NCBI GenBank assembly: GCA_035544875.1 | Contig: DASZZP010000015.1 | Span: 1 to 64,000 of the forward strand | Direction of reading: 5' to 3' | Length of the DNA stretch: 64,000 nucleotides | From: JASLEW01 sp035544875 | GTDB taxonomy: Bacteria; Acidobacteriota; Thermoanaerobaculia; Multivoradales; UBA5704 | In this document: piece after piece, positions 50,951 through 60,203 of the stretch | How positions within the stretch are numbered: the stretch's first letter is position 1 | Layout of the letters: every line of letters starts with the position of its first letter | Program-made: the position numbers and the translations under genes | Notes under the pieces: generated by a model | What the model was told of the DNA's origin: nothing | The model's database searches: none | What the model saw: the letters and a program-made list of their open reading frames with translations, nothing else

Positions 50951-53875
50951 ATGAGGGACCCCTGCATGGTCGATGACCTCGTCTCCACCGCTCGGCCGAC
51001 TCCTGGCAGGTCGGCCGCGGCTTTCGCCTGTCGCGGCACTTCCGGCAGGTCGGCCAACAGATCTACCATTGTCGGCACTCCCGGCAGGTCGCTCTGCGCA
51101 GCGCTGCCGGTGCTCGCTGCTCTCGCTTTCCTCGTCCCGCTCGCTGGAGCCGGGGCCGTTGGCGCGCCAGCGGCGGTCGATCAGGCGCCGGCGGGCCGGC
51201 CGCCGGCTTCGGCAGGCGGGGTGACGCTCGAGATGATCATGGCCGACCCCGACTGGATGGGGAATCCGCCAGAGAAGCCTTACTGGTCCGACGACGGCCG
51301 CGCGGTGTACTACGAGCGCAAGCAGCAGGGCAAGGAGCTGCGCGACCTCTTCCGCCAGCGGCTTAGCGAGAGCACGCCGCCGCAGCGGATCGCCGAGCCC
51401 GACAAGGGGGCGGTCGACGTGGGCGGCGGCGCCGTCTCGCGCGACCGCAAGTGGAAGGCTTACGTGCGCGAGGGCGACCTCTATCTCAAGGACCTGGACA
51501 GCGGCGCCATCCGGCAGCTGACCCGCACCGCGGAGGCCAAGAGCGAGCCGCGCTTCATGGCGGGTGACACGCGCATCTCCTTCCGGGTGAAGAACACCTA
51601 CTACGTCTACGACCGGGCGACCGGCCTGCTGAGCCAGCCGGCCGAGCTGCTGCTCGCCAAGGACCCGGACGAGGAGGAGCTCGGCTACCTCGAGCGCCAG
51701 CAGCTGCGCTTGCTGGCCGCGGTGCGCGAGGCCAAGACGAAGGCCCGCGAGGTGCGCGAGCACGCGCGCGCCGAGCAGCGAGCCGACCCGACCCGGCCGC
51801 CTCTTCCCTGGTATCTCGGCGACAAGATCAAGCTCCAGGACGTGTCGCTGAGCCCGAGCGGCAACTGGCTGGTCGTGGTCTTCCGCCCCAAGGAGGCCAA
51901 GGAGGGGAAGAAGGCGATCATGCCGGCTTATGTCAGCGAGAGCGGCTACATCGAGCCGCGCGAGGTGCGCTCGCTGGTCGGCACCGGCGACGGCACCGGC
52001 GACTGCCTGCTGCTCCTCGACCTGCGCTCGCACCAGCGCCGCACGGTGGACCTGGCCGCGCTGCCCGGCAGCAAGGACGACCCGCTCAAGAGCCAGCGCG
52101 AGGAAGCGGAGCGGTTGGCCAAGGCAGCCGTTGCCGCCGCCGCCGCCGCGGTCGGCGAAGGCGCGGGCGGAGAGCCGCGCGCCGAATCGAAGGCAGGGGC
52201 CGCGGGCAGCGGCGCCGCGGGCGGCGGCGCCCGCGTCAAAGCGAAGAAGCCGGCCAAGCCCAAGTCGTGCGCCTCGATCGACGACGAGGACAAGGAGGAC
52301 GGTAAGGACAAGGACGGAAAGGTCAAGGACAAGGACCAGGAGGAGAACACGCAGAAGGAAGACCAGGACAAGGAGGACAGCGGCGCTCAGAGGCATGGCA
52401 AGGCGGGCGACGAAAGCGCCAGCGCCGGCAAAGAGGAAGGGGACAAGGACAAGAAAGGCCCCGCGATGCGGCCGATAGAGGTCAGCAGTGTCGAGTGGAC
52501 CGACGACGGCCGGCGCGTCGCCGTCGAGCTGGTCGCCGCCGACAACAAGGACCGCTGGATCGCCACGCTCGATCTCGAGAGCGGCAAGCTTCTGCCCCGC
52601 CACCATCTTGCCGACAACGCCTGGATCAACTGGGACCACGACGACTTTGGCTGGCTGGCCGACAACGAGACGCTCTACTACCTGTCCGAGGAGACCGGCT
52701 ACGCTCACCTCTACGCGACCTCGGAGCGTGGCGGCAGCGCCCGGCCGCTCACCAGCGGCCGGTTCGAGGTCTCCAATCCGGTCGCCAGCTGGGACGGACG
52801 CTACCTTTACTACCACGCCAACGCGTCGCACCCCGGCCAGTACGACGTCTGGCGGGTGGAGGTCGCGACGGGCAAGGCCGAGCAGCTCAGCCGGCTCGGC
52901 GGGCTGACCAGCTTCCTGCTCTCCCGCGACGAGAGCCAGCTGCTGCTCATCCACTCGAGCTTCACGCGGCACAACGAGCTCTACGTCCAGGGCAACCAGC
53001 CGGGCGCCGAAGCGCGCCGGGTGACCGATACGGTGAGCGCCGCGTTCTCGGCCCAGCCCTGGACCGTGCCCGAGATCGTGCCGGTCCCCTCCAGCCACGG
53101 CGCCGGCGTCATCTACTCGCGCCTCTACAAGCCGGCGGCGCAGGGAGCCGCCGCGGGAGAAGGCGTTCGGATGGGGGGCGGACCGGCGGGCAGGCCTGCG
53201 GTGGTCTTCATCCACGGCGCGGGTTACCTGCAGGACGCTCACTTCGGCTGGTCGTTCTACTTCCACGAGTTCATGTTCCATACGCTGCTGGCGCAGCGCG
53301 GCTACGTGGTGCTCGACATGGATTACCGAGCCTCGGCCGGCTACGGCCGCGATTGGCGGACGGCGATCTACCGGCAGATGGGACACCCCGAGCTGGAGGA
53401 CCTGGAGGACGGGGTCAACTGGCTGGTCGCGCAGCAGGGAGTCGACCGCTCCCGGGTCGGCGTCTACGGCGGCTCCTATGGCGGCTTCCTCACCCTGATG
53501 GCGCTGTTCAGGAGTCCCGATCTCTTTGCTGCCGGCGCCGCCCTGCGGCCGGTCACCGACTGGACCCACTACAACCATGGCTACACCTCGGCCATCCTCA
53601 ACACGCCGGAGGTCGACCCGCAGGCGTTCGAGCGCAGCTCGCCGATCGAGTTCGCGGCCGGCCTCAAGCGGCCGCTGCTGATCTGCGCCGGCATGGTGGA
53701 CGACAACGTTTTCTTCCAGGACGACGTGCGGCTGGTGCAGCGTCTGATCGAGCTGCAGAAAGAGAATTTCGAGCTGGCGATCTTTCCCGTCGAGTCGCAT
53801 GGCTTCAAGCGGCCCGACAGCTGGCTCGACGAGTACCGGCGGATCTACAAGCTGTTCTCGGCGCACCTGCGCTGA
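50951..53875 (+). CDS. exported S9 prolyl oligopeptidase-family peptidase
   Basis: 974 aa. Residues about 95-700: beta-propeller; residues about 705-974: alpha/beta hydrolase with Ser842 (GGSYGGF), Asp918 (MVDDN) and His950 (ESHGF). Long Lys/Asp/Glu-rich insert at about residues 440-500. The hydrophobic signal segment (LCAALPVLAALAFLVPLAG) begins only at about residue 48, because the dispersed repeat occupies the codons before it and encodes three T(P/S)GRS units. ATG 50951 or 50966 is the only usable upstream start. Degrades Pro-containing or general peptides after export. Confidence 0.88.
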   Translation: MRDPCMVDDLVSTARPTPGRSAAAFACRGTSGRSANRSTIVGTPGRSLCAALPVLAALAFLVPLAGAGAVGAPAAVDQAPAGRPPASAGGVTLEMIMADPDWMGNPPEKPYWSDDGRAVYYERKQQGKELRDLFRQRLSESTPPQRIAEPDKGAVDVGGGAVSRDRKWKAYVREGDLYLKDLDSGAIRQLTRTAEAKSEPRFMAGDTRISFRVKNTYYVYDRATGLLSQPAELLLAKDPDEEELGYLERQQLRLLAAVREAKTKAREVREHARAEQRADPTRPPLPWYLGDKIKLQDVSLSPSGNWLVVVFRPKEAKEGKKAIMPAYVSESGYIEPREVRSLVGTGDGTGDCLLLLDLRSHQRRTVDLAALPGSKDDPLKSQREEAERLAKAAVAAAAAAVGEGAGGEPRAESKAGAAGSGAAGGGARVKAKKPAKPKSCASIDDEDKEDGKDKDGKVKDKDQEENTQKEDQDKEDSGAQRHGKAGDESASAGKEEGDKDKKGPAMRPIEVSSVEWTDDGRRVAVELVAADNKDRWIATLDLESGKLLPRHHLADNAWINWDHDDFGWLADNETLYYLSEETGYAHLYATSERGGSARPLTSGRFEVSNPVASWDGRYLYYHANASHPGQYDVWRVEVATGKAEQLSRLGGLTSFLLSRDESQLLLIHSSFTRHNELYVQGNQPGAEARRVTDTVSAAFSAQPWTVPEIVPVPSSHGAGVIYSRLYKPAAQGAAAGEGVRMGGGPAGRPAVVFIHGAGYLQDAHFGWSFYFHEFMFHTLLAQRGYVVLDMDYRASAGYGRDWRTAIYRQMGHPELEDLEDGVNWLVAQQGVDRSRVGVYGGSYGGFLTLMALFRSPDLFAAGAALRPVTDWTHYNHGYTSAILNTPEVDPQAFERSSPIEFAAGLKRPLLICAGMVDDNVFFQDDVRLVQRLIELQKENFELAIFPVESHGFKRPDSWLDEYRRIYKLFSAHLR
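51004..51091. repeat. dispersed hairpin repeat, copy 2 (inside a gene)
   Basis: Inverse of copy 1 with the same order: subunit GCGGCACTTCCGGCAGGTCGG (51032-51052), a central inverted repeat with one mismatch (about 51054-51078) and a second subunit CGGCACTCCCGGCAGGTCG (51073-51091). The block matches copy 1 with only about two mismatches over 42 nt, but the central arms have different sequence. Lies in-frame in the S9 peptidase N-terminus. Confidence 0.6.
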
Positions 53876-53919
53876 GCGGAGGCTCACCGCCGAACGGCGC
53901 GACAGGAGGGGCAAGAACG

Positions 53920-55194
53920 ATGGGCACGGAGCTCGCCGTGCGGCGTGCCCGCGGCACATTGCCGGCCCTTCTGCTCTTCCATCTCGGAACCGGGGCGCGG
54001 CTCGCCCTCCGCGTGCTGGTACCCGCGGTGGCCGCGGCGGTGGCGGCCGGGGGGCTGCTCGGCCCCGACTTCCTGCACTCGCTGGCGTTAGCGCTCTTTG
54101 GCGCCGGCGCGGGGATCGACTCGGCGGTCGTGGTCCTGTTGGTCCTTCTCGGCGTCGCCAGGGTTGCGGCGGCGCGCATCTGCCGCGGCCTCGACGGCTG
54201 GCTGCGCCACCTGCCGGCGGACGGGGCGGCACACCGGCGGGCCGCCCTGCTCGCGGTTGCCGCCGCCCAGCTCCCGGTGCTGCTGGGTTTTGCCTTCCTC
54301 GCTCTCGCCGCCCGGGGAAGCGGCGCGTTGCGCGAGCTGCTGCTGGGGCTGCCGCTGCGCGCCCTGGCGGCGGCGGCAATCGCCCTGCCGGTCGCGCGCC
54401 GCGGGCTGACCGCCCCTCTCGCCCTGGTCGCCGGTGTCTTCGCCGGAATGGCCAGCGGCTGGCAGCTCGCGGCCGCCGGCGCATTGCTCGTGGCCGCCGA
54501 CCTCGGGGCCGGGCCGCTGCGCTATTCCGGCCGACCGGCGCGCCCGCGGCCGGGCTCCCCGCGGCTGCTGCTGCCACGGGTTGCCTGGCGCGCCCTGGGG
54601 GCGAGAAGGTTGGCAGCGGCCTATGGCGGCGCCCTGCTGCCGATCGCCATGGGCTGGGCCTTCGTCGCCCACAACCAGCTCGTGCCGCTCTACCAGGCGC
54701 GCGCCGCGCTGCTGGCGGGAGCGGCGTCGGCGACCCTGCTCCTGGCCAGCCTCGGCGAGAGCCTGGCCGTCCTCCGCCCCGCCTGGCCCTGGGCGCGCTC
54801 GCTGCCCTGGTCGGCGGCACAGCGGATCGGCGGCGACGCCCTATTTCTCGGCGCCCATGCGCTGCCGCTGGTCGCGGCCGCGGCAGTGCTGGTCGCGACC
54901 TCGGCCGGCGCCCTGCTCGCGCTGCTCGCCCTGCTGCCGCCGCTCGCGGTGCGTGCGGCGGGCGCCCTGCGGCGCGCGCCGGAGAGGCGGACGGGGGCGG
55001 CGGGAGAGATCCTGGTCGAGGGCGCGTTCGCGGCCGCCTTTGCCACCCTTCTCCCCTGGGTGGCCGGGCTGCTGCTGCTCGCCACCCCTGTCTTGCTGCG
55101 GCTGGCGGCGGCGCGCGAGCAACGGCAGAAGGTCAGCCGCTGGCTCGAGCTGCACCACCTCGCGGCCGGCGACCCGCAGTCGTGGAGCGCCTGA
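53920..55194 (+). CDS. ABC transporter membrane subunit
   Basis: 424 aa, very hydrophobic and Ala/Leu-rich, with about 10 membrane segments (LALRVLVPAVAAAVAAGGLLG; VVVLLVLLGVARVAAA; GALLPIAMGWAFVAHNQL; ALLALLALLPPLAVRAAGAL). No cytoplasmic nucleotide motif. Stop and the next gene's start overlap as TGATG (55192-55196), so it is coupled to the ATPase and is its probable permease. AGGAGG before ATG. Substrate unknown; similarity to ABC-2-like permeases is weak. Confidence 0.7.
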   Translation: MGTELAVRRARGTLPALLLFHLGTGARLALRVLVPAVAAAVAAGGLLGPDFLHSLALALFGAGAGIDSAVVVLLVLLGVARVAAARICRGLDGWLRHLPADGAAHRRAALLAVAAAQLPVLLGFAFLALAARGSGALRELLLGLPLRALAAAAIALPVARRGLTAPLALVAGVFAGMASGWQLAAAGALLVAADLGAGPLRYSGRPARPRPGSPRLLLPRVAWRALGARRLAAAYGGALLPIAMGWAFVAHNQLVPLYQARAALLAGAASATLLLASLGESLAVLRPAWPWARSLPWSAAQRIGGDALFLGAHALPLVAAAAVLVATSAGALLALLALLPPLAVRAAGALRRAPERRTGAAGEILVEGAFAAAFATLLPWVAGLLLLATPVLLRLAAAREQRQKVSRWLELHHLAAGDPQSWSA

Positions 55195-55907
55195 TGATTC
55201 GCTTCCACCAGGCATCGTTCGACTACCGGCCGGGCGAGACTGTCCTCGCCGGGGTCGATCTCACGCTCCTCCCCGGGCTCACCCTGCTGCTCGGCCCGAA
55301 CGGTTGCGGCAAGAGCACGCTGCTCAAGCTGGCCGCCGGCATCGAGGTTCCCGACCAGGGGTGGATCGAGATCGACGGCCACGACCTGCGCCGCGACGAG
55401 GTGGCGGCGCGCCGCGGCCTGGCCTATGTCCCGGAGCAGCCCGACCTCACTCCCTACGCCACGATCGGCGAGATCCTCGACCTGGTCTGCCGCCTGCGCG
55501 GCGAGCCGCGCGATCGCGGCGCGGCGGCGCTCGCCCGCGTCGGCCTCCTGCAGCTCGCCCACCGCTCGGTGCGCGAGCTCTCGATGGGACAGCGGCGCCG
55601 TGGCATCCTCGCCGCGGCGCTGGTCGGCATGCCGCAGCACGTGCTGCTCGACGAGCCGCTGGAGGCGATGGACCGCGGCGCCCGCGACGACATCCTCGGC
55701 TGGATCGATCGCCTGGTCGCCGGCGGCGCGGTGGTGGTCGTCGCCTCCCATGACATCGAGCCGTTCGCGGAGCGGGCGACCCGCGCTCTGACCCTGAGCG
55801 GCGGCAGGCCGGTCGCGGTCGAGCCGCTGCCGGCGGCCGGCCCGTCAAGGCTCGAGCTGCTCGAGCGCATGGCGCGCGGCCAGCCCGTCGGGCCGCCGGC
55901 TCCCTGA
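55194..55907 (+). CDS. ABC transporter ATPase
   Basis: 237 aa. Walker A GPNGCGKST, Q-loop region (YVPEQPDLTPYATIGEILDLVCRL), signature LSMGQRRR, Walker B HVLLDEP and the H-loop (SHDIEPF). Drives the membrane protein encoded directly before it. A promoter-like TTGAAA-N19-TATAAG lies between this gene and the ADOP that follows, so the ADOP may be expressed separately. Confidence 0.92.
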   Translation: MIRFHQASFDYRPGETVLAGVDLTLLPGLTLLLGPNGCGKSTLLKLAAGIEVPDQGWIEIDGHDLRRDEVAARRGLAYVPEQPDLTPYATIGEILDLVCRLRGEPRDRGAAALARVGLLQLAHRSVRELSMGQRRRGILAAALVGMPQHVLLDEPLEAMDRGARDDILGWIDRLVAGGAVVVVASHDIEPFAERATRALTLSGGRPVAVEPLPAAGPSRLELLERMARGQPVGPPAP

Positions 55908-55937
55908 GGCCCGCGGCGCGCAGGCAGGGAGGCAGCC

Positions 55938-55968
55938 TTGAAACCAAGGCGCCGCCGCTGGGTATAAG
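55938..55968 (+). promoter_or_regulatory. candidate promoter of the fourth ADOP gene
   Basis: TTGAAA (55938-55943) and TATAAG (55963-55968), 19 nt apart, about 38 nt before the ATG at 56007. The spacing is slightly long. Confidence 0.35.
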
Positions 55969-56006
55969 GGAGTGGCGCAGTCACGCACCGGAAAGGAAGA
56001 GGCACG

Positions 56007-58427
56007 ATGGCCGCAAGGATGCTGCAGGATCTCCGCTGGGCGGCGCGCGGGTTGCGGCGCGATCCGCGCTTCACGCTGATCGCGGGAGCCACCCTGGCGC
56101 TTGCCATCGGCAGCGTGGTCGCCATCTTCAGCCTCGTGGATGGCCTGATCCTGCGCCCCCTGCCGTTGCCCCGGGCGGAGCGGCTGGTGGCGCCGCAGTC
56201 GCTCGACCGCCTCTCGCACCAGCAGTGGGACGTCGACTACGCGGACTTCGAGGACTGGCAGCGCGCCGGGGTGTTCGCCTCGGTCGCCGTCTATCAGTGC
56301 GGCAACCACGACCTCGCGGGCGCCGCCGAGCCGGTGCGCATGACCGACTGCGCGGTCAGCGAGCAGTTCTTCCGCACCCTCGGGATTGCGCCGGCGATCG
56401 GCCGCGCCTTCGCCAGCGAGGAGTACCGGCCCGGACAGCCGGTGCCGCTGGTCCTCTCCTGGAGCTTCTTCACCAGCCGCTTCGGCGGCGACCGGCGGGC
56501 GCTCGGGCGGCCGCTGCGCTTCGGCGGCGCGCCGGCCTACGTGGCCGGCGTCATGGCTCCCGGAGCGGCTTATCCGCTGTCGGTCCAGGCCTGGCGGCCG
56601 CTGCGCCTGAAGCTTCCGGACGCGGATGTCGAGCGCCGCGACAACTACATCTTCGAGTCGGTCGCCAGGCTGCGGCCCGGGGAAGGCCTGGCGCAGGCGC
56701 AGGCGAAGCTCGCGGCCCTGGCCGGGCGCGGGGAGCGGGACTACCCGGCGGCGCGCCGCAACGTCACGGTCACCGCGGTACCGCTGCTCGACTACGTCGC
56801 CGGCGCCAAGCTGCGGCGCATCCTGTGGGCGTTGTTCGGCGCGGTGGGGGTGGTGCTGCTCATCGCCTGCGCCAACATCACCAACCTGCTGCTGGCGCGC
56901 GGCGCACGGCGGCAACGCGAGGTCGCGGTGCGGCTGGCGCTCGGCGCGAGCCGCGGCGGGGTGGTGCGGCAGCTTCTCGGCGAGAGCATCCTGCTCGCTC
57001 TCGGCGGCTGCATCGCCGGGCTGCCGCTGGCGGCTGCCGGGCTGCGCGGGCTGCTCGCGGTGGCGCCGCCCGACACGCCGCGCCTGGGCGAGGTCCACCT
57101 CGACGGCTGGGCGGTCGTCTTCGCGGCGGTGGTAGCGGTCTGCGCCGCGCTCGGCTGCGGGCTGTTCCCGGCGCTGCGCGCCGGCGCGACCCGGCCGGGC
57201 GCGGGGCTGGCCGGGGCGGACCCGCGTTCCACCGGCGGGCCGGGACAGCGGCGCGCCCGCAACGCGCTGGTCGTCGCCGAGCTCGCCACCTGTCTGGCGC
57301 TCCTCGCCGGCGCCACCCTCGCGCTCGCCAGCCTCCGCGCCCTGCTGCGCGCCGATCCGGGGCTCGATACGAGCCACCTGATCACCTTCTCGCTCCACCT
57401 GCCGAAGAGCTACGAGACCCCCGCGGCGGTGGCGCAGTTCTACGACCAGGCGCTGGCGCGGCTCGACGCGCTGCCCGGCGTCAGCGCGGGCGCGGCGGCG
57501 TCGGCACTGCCTCTCGGAGGAGGAGGCTTCTATCTCGGGAGGGCTTTTCTGGCTGCCGGCCAGGCGGAGCCTCCGGCCGGACAGGAGGTGCACGCGGGCT
57601 GGAACGTGGTCACGCCGGGATGGTTTCGCGCCGCCGGCGAAGGGCTGCTCGCGGGACGCGACTTCGGCAGGGAGGACCGCGCCGACGACCGCCCGGTGAT
57701 GATCGTCAACCAGTCGTTCGCGCGGCAGATGTTCGGCCGCGCCAGCCCGCTCGGGCATCGGGTGCGGTCATGGCGCGACGAGAACGTCTACCGCGAGATC
57801 GTCGGGGTGGTGCGCGACGTGCGCTACGACGGCGTCGAAGACCGCGGCCATGCGTTGGTCTACGTGCCGCACGCGCAGTGCGCATGGTCCGGCATGACGG
57901 TGGCCCTGCGCAGCGTGCTGCCCGCCGGCGAGGTGGTGCAGGCCGCCCGGGGAAAGATCGGCGCGCTCGATCGCAGCCTTGCGCTGGCCGACGTGGCGAC
58001 CATGGAGGAGCTGCGCAACCGGTCGCTGGGAGGATCGCGCGCGCTGTCGCTGCTGCTCGGAGCGCTGGCGGCCGCGGCGCTCGGCCTGGCCGCGATTGGC
58101 ATCTCCGGCGTCCTCGCCTACACCGTCGCGCAGCGCACGCGCGAGATCGGGGTGCGAATGGCGATCGGCGCGCGCCGCGCCGACGTCCTTGCCCTGGTGC
58201 TCGGCGAGGCAGGGCGGATGATCGGCTACGGCATCGCGTTCGGCATCGCGCTCGGGCTGGCCGGCAGCCGCGCCCTCGCGCCTCTCCTCTACGAGGCCCG
58301 GCCGACCGATGCCGTACCGTACGCCCTGGCCGCCGCCGTGCTCGGGGCCTGCGGCCTGGTCGCCGCCTGGCTGCCGGCGCGGCGCGCCGCCACCGTCGAT
58401 CCGGCAGCCGTGCTGCGCGAGGGATAG
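56007..58427 (+). CDS. ADOP-type FtsX/MacB permease
   Basis: 806 aa. MLQDLRWAARGLRRDPRFTLIAGATLALAIGSVVAIFSLVDGLILRPLPL begins the first unit; MacB core, then two FtsX units (ALFGAVGVVLLIACANITNLLLARGARRQREVAVRLALGAS and the terminal WLPARRAATVDPAAVLREG). It follows an ABC permease/ATPase pair; the ATPase might also serve it. GGAAAGGAAGAGG before the ATG. Confidence 0.88.
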   Translation: MAARMLQDLRWAARGLRRDPRFTLIAGATLALAIGSVVAIFSLVDGLILRPLPLPRAERLVAPQSLDRLSHQQWDVDYADFEDWQRAGVFASVAVYQCGNHDLAGAAEPVRMTDCAVSEQFFRTLGIAPAIGRAFASEEYRPGQPVPLVLSWSFFTSRFGGDRRALGRPLRFGGAPAYVAGVMAPGAAYPLSVQAWRPLRLKLPDADVERRDNYIFESVARLRPGEGLAQAQAKLAALAGRGERDYPAARRNVTVTAVPLLDYVAGAKLRRILWALFGAVGVVLLIACANITNLLLARGARRQREVAVRLALGASRGGVVRQLLGESILLALGGCIAGLPLAAAGLRGLLAVAPPDTPRLGEVHLDGWAVVFAAVVAVCAALGCGLFPALRAGATRPGAGLAGADPRSTGGPGQRRARNALVVAELATCLALLAGATLALASLRALLRADPGLDTSHLITFSLHLPKSYETPAAVAQFYDQALARLDALPGVSAGAAASALPLGGGGFYLGRAFLAAGQAEPPAGQEVHAGWNVVTPGWFRAAGEGLLAGRDFGREDRADDRPVMIVNQSFARQMFGRASPLGHRVRSWRDENVYREIVGVVRDVRYDGVEDRGHALVYVPHAQCAWSGMTVALRSVLPAGEVVQAARGKIGALDRSLALADVATMEELRNRSLGGSRALSLLLGALAAAALGLAAIGISGVLAYTVAQRTREIGVRMAIGARRADVLALVLGEAGRMIGYGIAFGIALGLAGSRALAPLLYEARPTDAVPYALAAAVLGACGLVAAWLPARRAATVDPAAVLREG

Positions 58428-58436
58428 CTAAGTTAA

Positions 58437-59246
58437 TTAGTTACCTGAACCGACCAGCGCCGCGCGCGCCGCTGGCAGGGCGAGGCGCGCCCAGTCGGCG
58501 TACATCGCGGCCGAGGGATGGAGACCGTCGGCGGCGAGCAGCGAGCGGTCGCCCTTGGCGCGCTGGGAAATGACCGTGATCGCCACGAAGCGGGCGCCGG
58601 CGCGTTGCGTCTCCTCGGCGGCGACGGCGTTGAAGCGGCCGATCTCGGCGGCGACCCGCGCCAGGTCGCGGCCGCTCTCCCGGGCGAAGGGAGTGACGCT
58701 CCAGTCGGGTATCGACAGCACCAGCACGCGCCCCGGGGTGCCGCCGGCGAAGGCGACGGCGCGGCGCAGCAGGGCGGTGAAGCCGGCTACGTAGGCCTCG
58801 GGGCTGCCGCCGCGATACTGATCGTTGACGCCGATCAGCAGCGACACTAGGTCGAACGGGCCGCGCGGCGCGGCGGCGTCGATGCCGGCGGAAAGCTCAC
58901 CCGTGGTCCAGCCGGTGCGCGCCACGATCTGCGGTTCCGCAACCGCCAGCCCCTGGGCACGCAGCAAGGCAGCGAGCTGGACCGGCCAGCGCCCTTCAGG
59001 CGAGACCGACTCGCCGATGGTGTAGGAGTCGCCCAGCGCCAGGTAGCGGGGAGTTTCGCCGGCGGCCCTGGCCGGCCCGGCGTCATGCGGCGACAGCAGG
59101 GCGAGCAGATCCGGGCGAAAGTGCGTGGGAGAAGCGGCGAGCACCATACTCAAAGCCGGCAGGGCAACGAACCGCTGCCGGCACGATCGACGAACCAGGT
59201 GCGTCACGGACAAAAGGTGCGTGCGTTGCTCGACGCCAAGGGTCAT
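58437..59246 (-). CDS. exported SGNH/GDSL hydrolase
   Basis: 269 aa. Signal-like N-terminus, then the SGNH blocks: LGDSYTIGE (Ser), TTGELS (block II Gly), LIGVNDQYRGG (block III Asn) and DGLHPSA (Asp/His). Esterase, lipase or acyl hydrolase; substrate open. The first ATG 59246 lacks a ribosome site. The ADOP stop on the other strand is only 9 bp away. Confidence 0.8.
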   Translation of the reverse strand: MTLGVEQRTHLLSVTHLVRRSCRQRFVALPALSMVLAASPTHFRPDLLALLSPHDAGPARAAGETPRYLALGDSYTIGESVSPEGRWPVQLAALLRAQGLAVAEPQIVARTGWTTGELSAGIDAAAPRGPFDLVSLLIGVNDQYRGGSPEAYVAGFTALLRRAVAFAGGTPGRVLVLSIPDWSVTPFARESGRDLARVAAEIGRFNAVAAEETQRAGARFVAITVISQRAKGDRSLLAADGLHPSAAMYADWARLALPAARAALVGSGN

Positions 59247-59335
59247 CGGTGTGCCGCGGGCAATGATGTTTTCTAGCCCCTGAGACCCAGACCAAGGCGG
59301 TGCACGGGCCGAGATCCGAATGCTATCTTGTCAGC

Positions 59336-59935
59336 ATGAAGACCGAGCAGGAAGCGCCGCTCGTCATCCCAGGCGTCAGCGAGGAGGAGTTCTACTCCCA
59401 GGACGAAGACAGCCCTTGGGAGTACCTGGATGGGGAGCTGGTGATGGAGCCGGCGTCGTTCCGGCACGAGGATCTATTCGCATTCCTGATAACCCTCCTG
59501 CGGGGCTACCTCGGCGAGCGGGGTGGCGCTGTGGCGATGGGCTCGCGCTTTCCGATGCGCCTCGACGAGAAGTGGTCGCCGGAGCCGGATTTGCTGGTCG
59601 TGCGCGAGGAGCGACGCCACCTCATCGGTCCGCAACGCCTCGAAGGACCCGCCGATCTGGTGATCGAGATCGTGTCAGGCGCGCACCCCGAGATCGCGCA
59701 TCGGCGTAAGCTGCCGCGGTACCGAGAGGCACAGGTGCCCGAGATCTGGACGATCGACCCCTTCACGAGATCGACCCGGGTGGACATCCTCGCGGCCGAC
59801 GGCTACGACACCCAGATCCTCACTACGGGACGCCTGGCGACGGCCGTGGCCCCGGGTTTCTGGATCGACGTGGCCTGGCTGTGGCAAGAGCCGCTGCCAC
59901 CACCTCTTTTCTGCCTGCGCCAGATCCTCGCCTGA
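59336..59935 (+). CDS. Uma2-family (DUF820) restriction-like endonuclease
   Basis: 199 aa. PD-(D/E)XK-like Uma2 fold: YLDGELVMEPAS, SRFPMRLDEKWSPEPDLLVV (Asp), DLVIEIVS (Glu), then HRRKLPRYREAQVPEIWTIDP (Lys). Uma2 proteins are widespread but their biological role is unresolved. TATCTT lies 6 nt before the ATG, with no Shine-Dalgarno sequence: probable leaderless mRNA. The third dispersed repeat lies directly downstream. Confidence 0.88.
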   Translation: MKTEQEAPLVIPGVSEEEFYSQDEDSPWEYLDGELVMEPASFRHEDLFAFLITLLRGYLGERGGAVAMGSRFPMRLDEKWSPEPDLLVVREERRHLIGPQRLEGPADLVIEIVSGAHPEIAHRRKLPRYREAQVPEIWTIDPFTRSTRVDILAADGYDTQILTTGRLATAVAPGFWIDVAWLWQEPLPPPLFCLRQILA

Positions 59936-59968
59936 TCGCCACCCTAGCTCACACGCGTTCGTCGCGAG

Positions 59969-60047
59969 GCGGCGGCCGGCAGATCGATCATTGCCGGCCG
60001 CCGCTCGGACGAGCGGCATTCCCCGGAGGGCTTTCCCGGCAGGTCGC
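59969..60047. repeat. dispersed hairpin repeat, copy 3
   Basis: A perfect 13-bp inverted repeat (59969-59981 and 59992-60004, GCGGCGGCCGGCA) with a 10-nt loop. It is followed by CGGCATTCCCCGG and CCGGCAGGTCGC (60036-60047), which resemble the subunits of copies 1 and 2. The similarity to the first two copies is weaker outside the core. Confidence 0.5.
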
Positions 60048-60053
60048 AAATAG

Positions 60054-60140
60054 GCCTGGATGCAAGGCGTGCGAAGGTTGACGACCGAGGCGTACTCGAT
60101 GTACGTCGAGGGAGTCCGACCGAGTGCAACGCAGCAGACA
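60054..60140. repeat. imperfect palindromic intergenic sequence
   Basis: Sequence centred on GTACTCGATGTAC (about 60089-60103) with long imperfect arms GCAAGGCGT.../...GTGCAACGCAGC. This style of intergenic sequence (GGCGTACTCGNTGTACGTCGAG within a GCAAGGC...GCAACGC frame) recurs in unrelated bacteria to my memory, as a mobile or RNA-like intergenic element. It lies between the Uma2 gene and the convergent toxin gene. Confidence 0.45.
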
Positions 60141-60203
60141 GGCCCCTCCGGGGGTTCCTCGCTTGGTCCGCTGCCCAATGGAGCTGACCAATGGAGCTGA
60201 AGC

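Noticed and set aside
50876..54820. 1314-codon minus-strand frame opposite the S9 peptidase and ABC permease
   Set aside because: Compositional shadow; both plus-strand genes have catalytic motifs, ribosome sites and family lengths.
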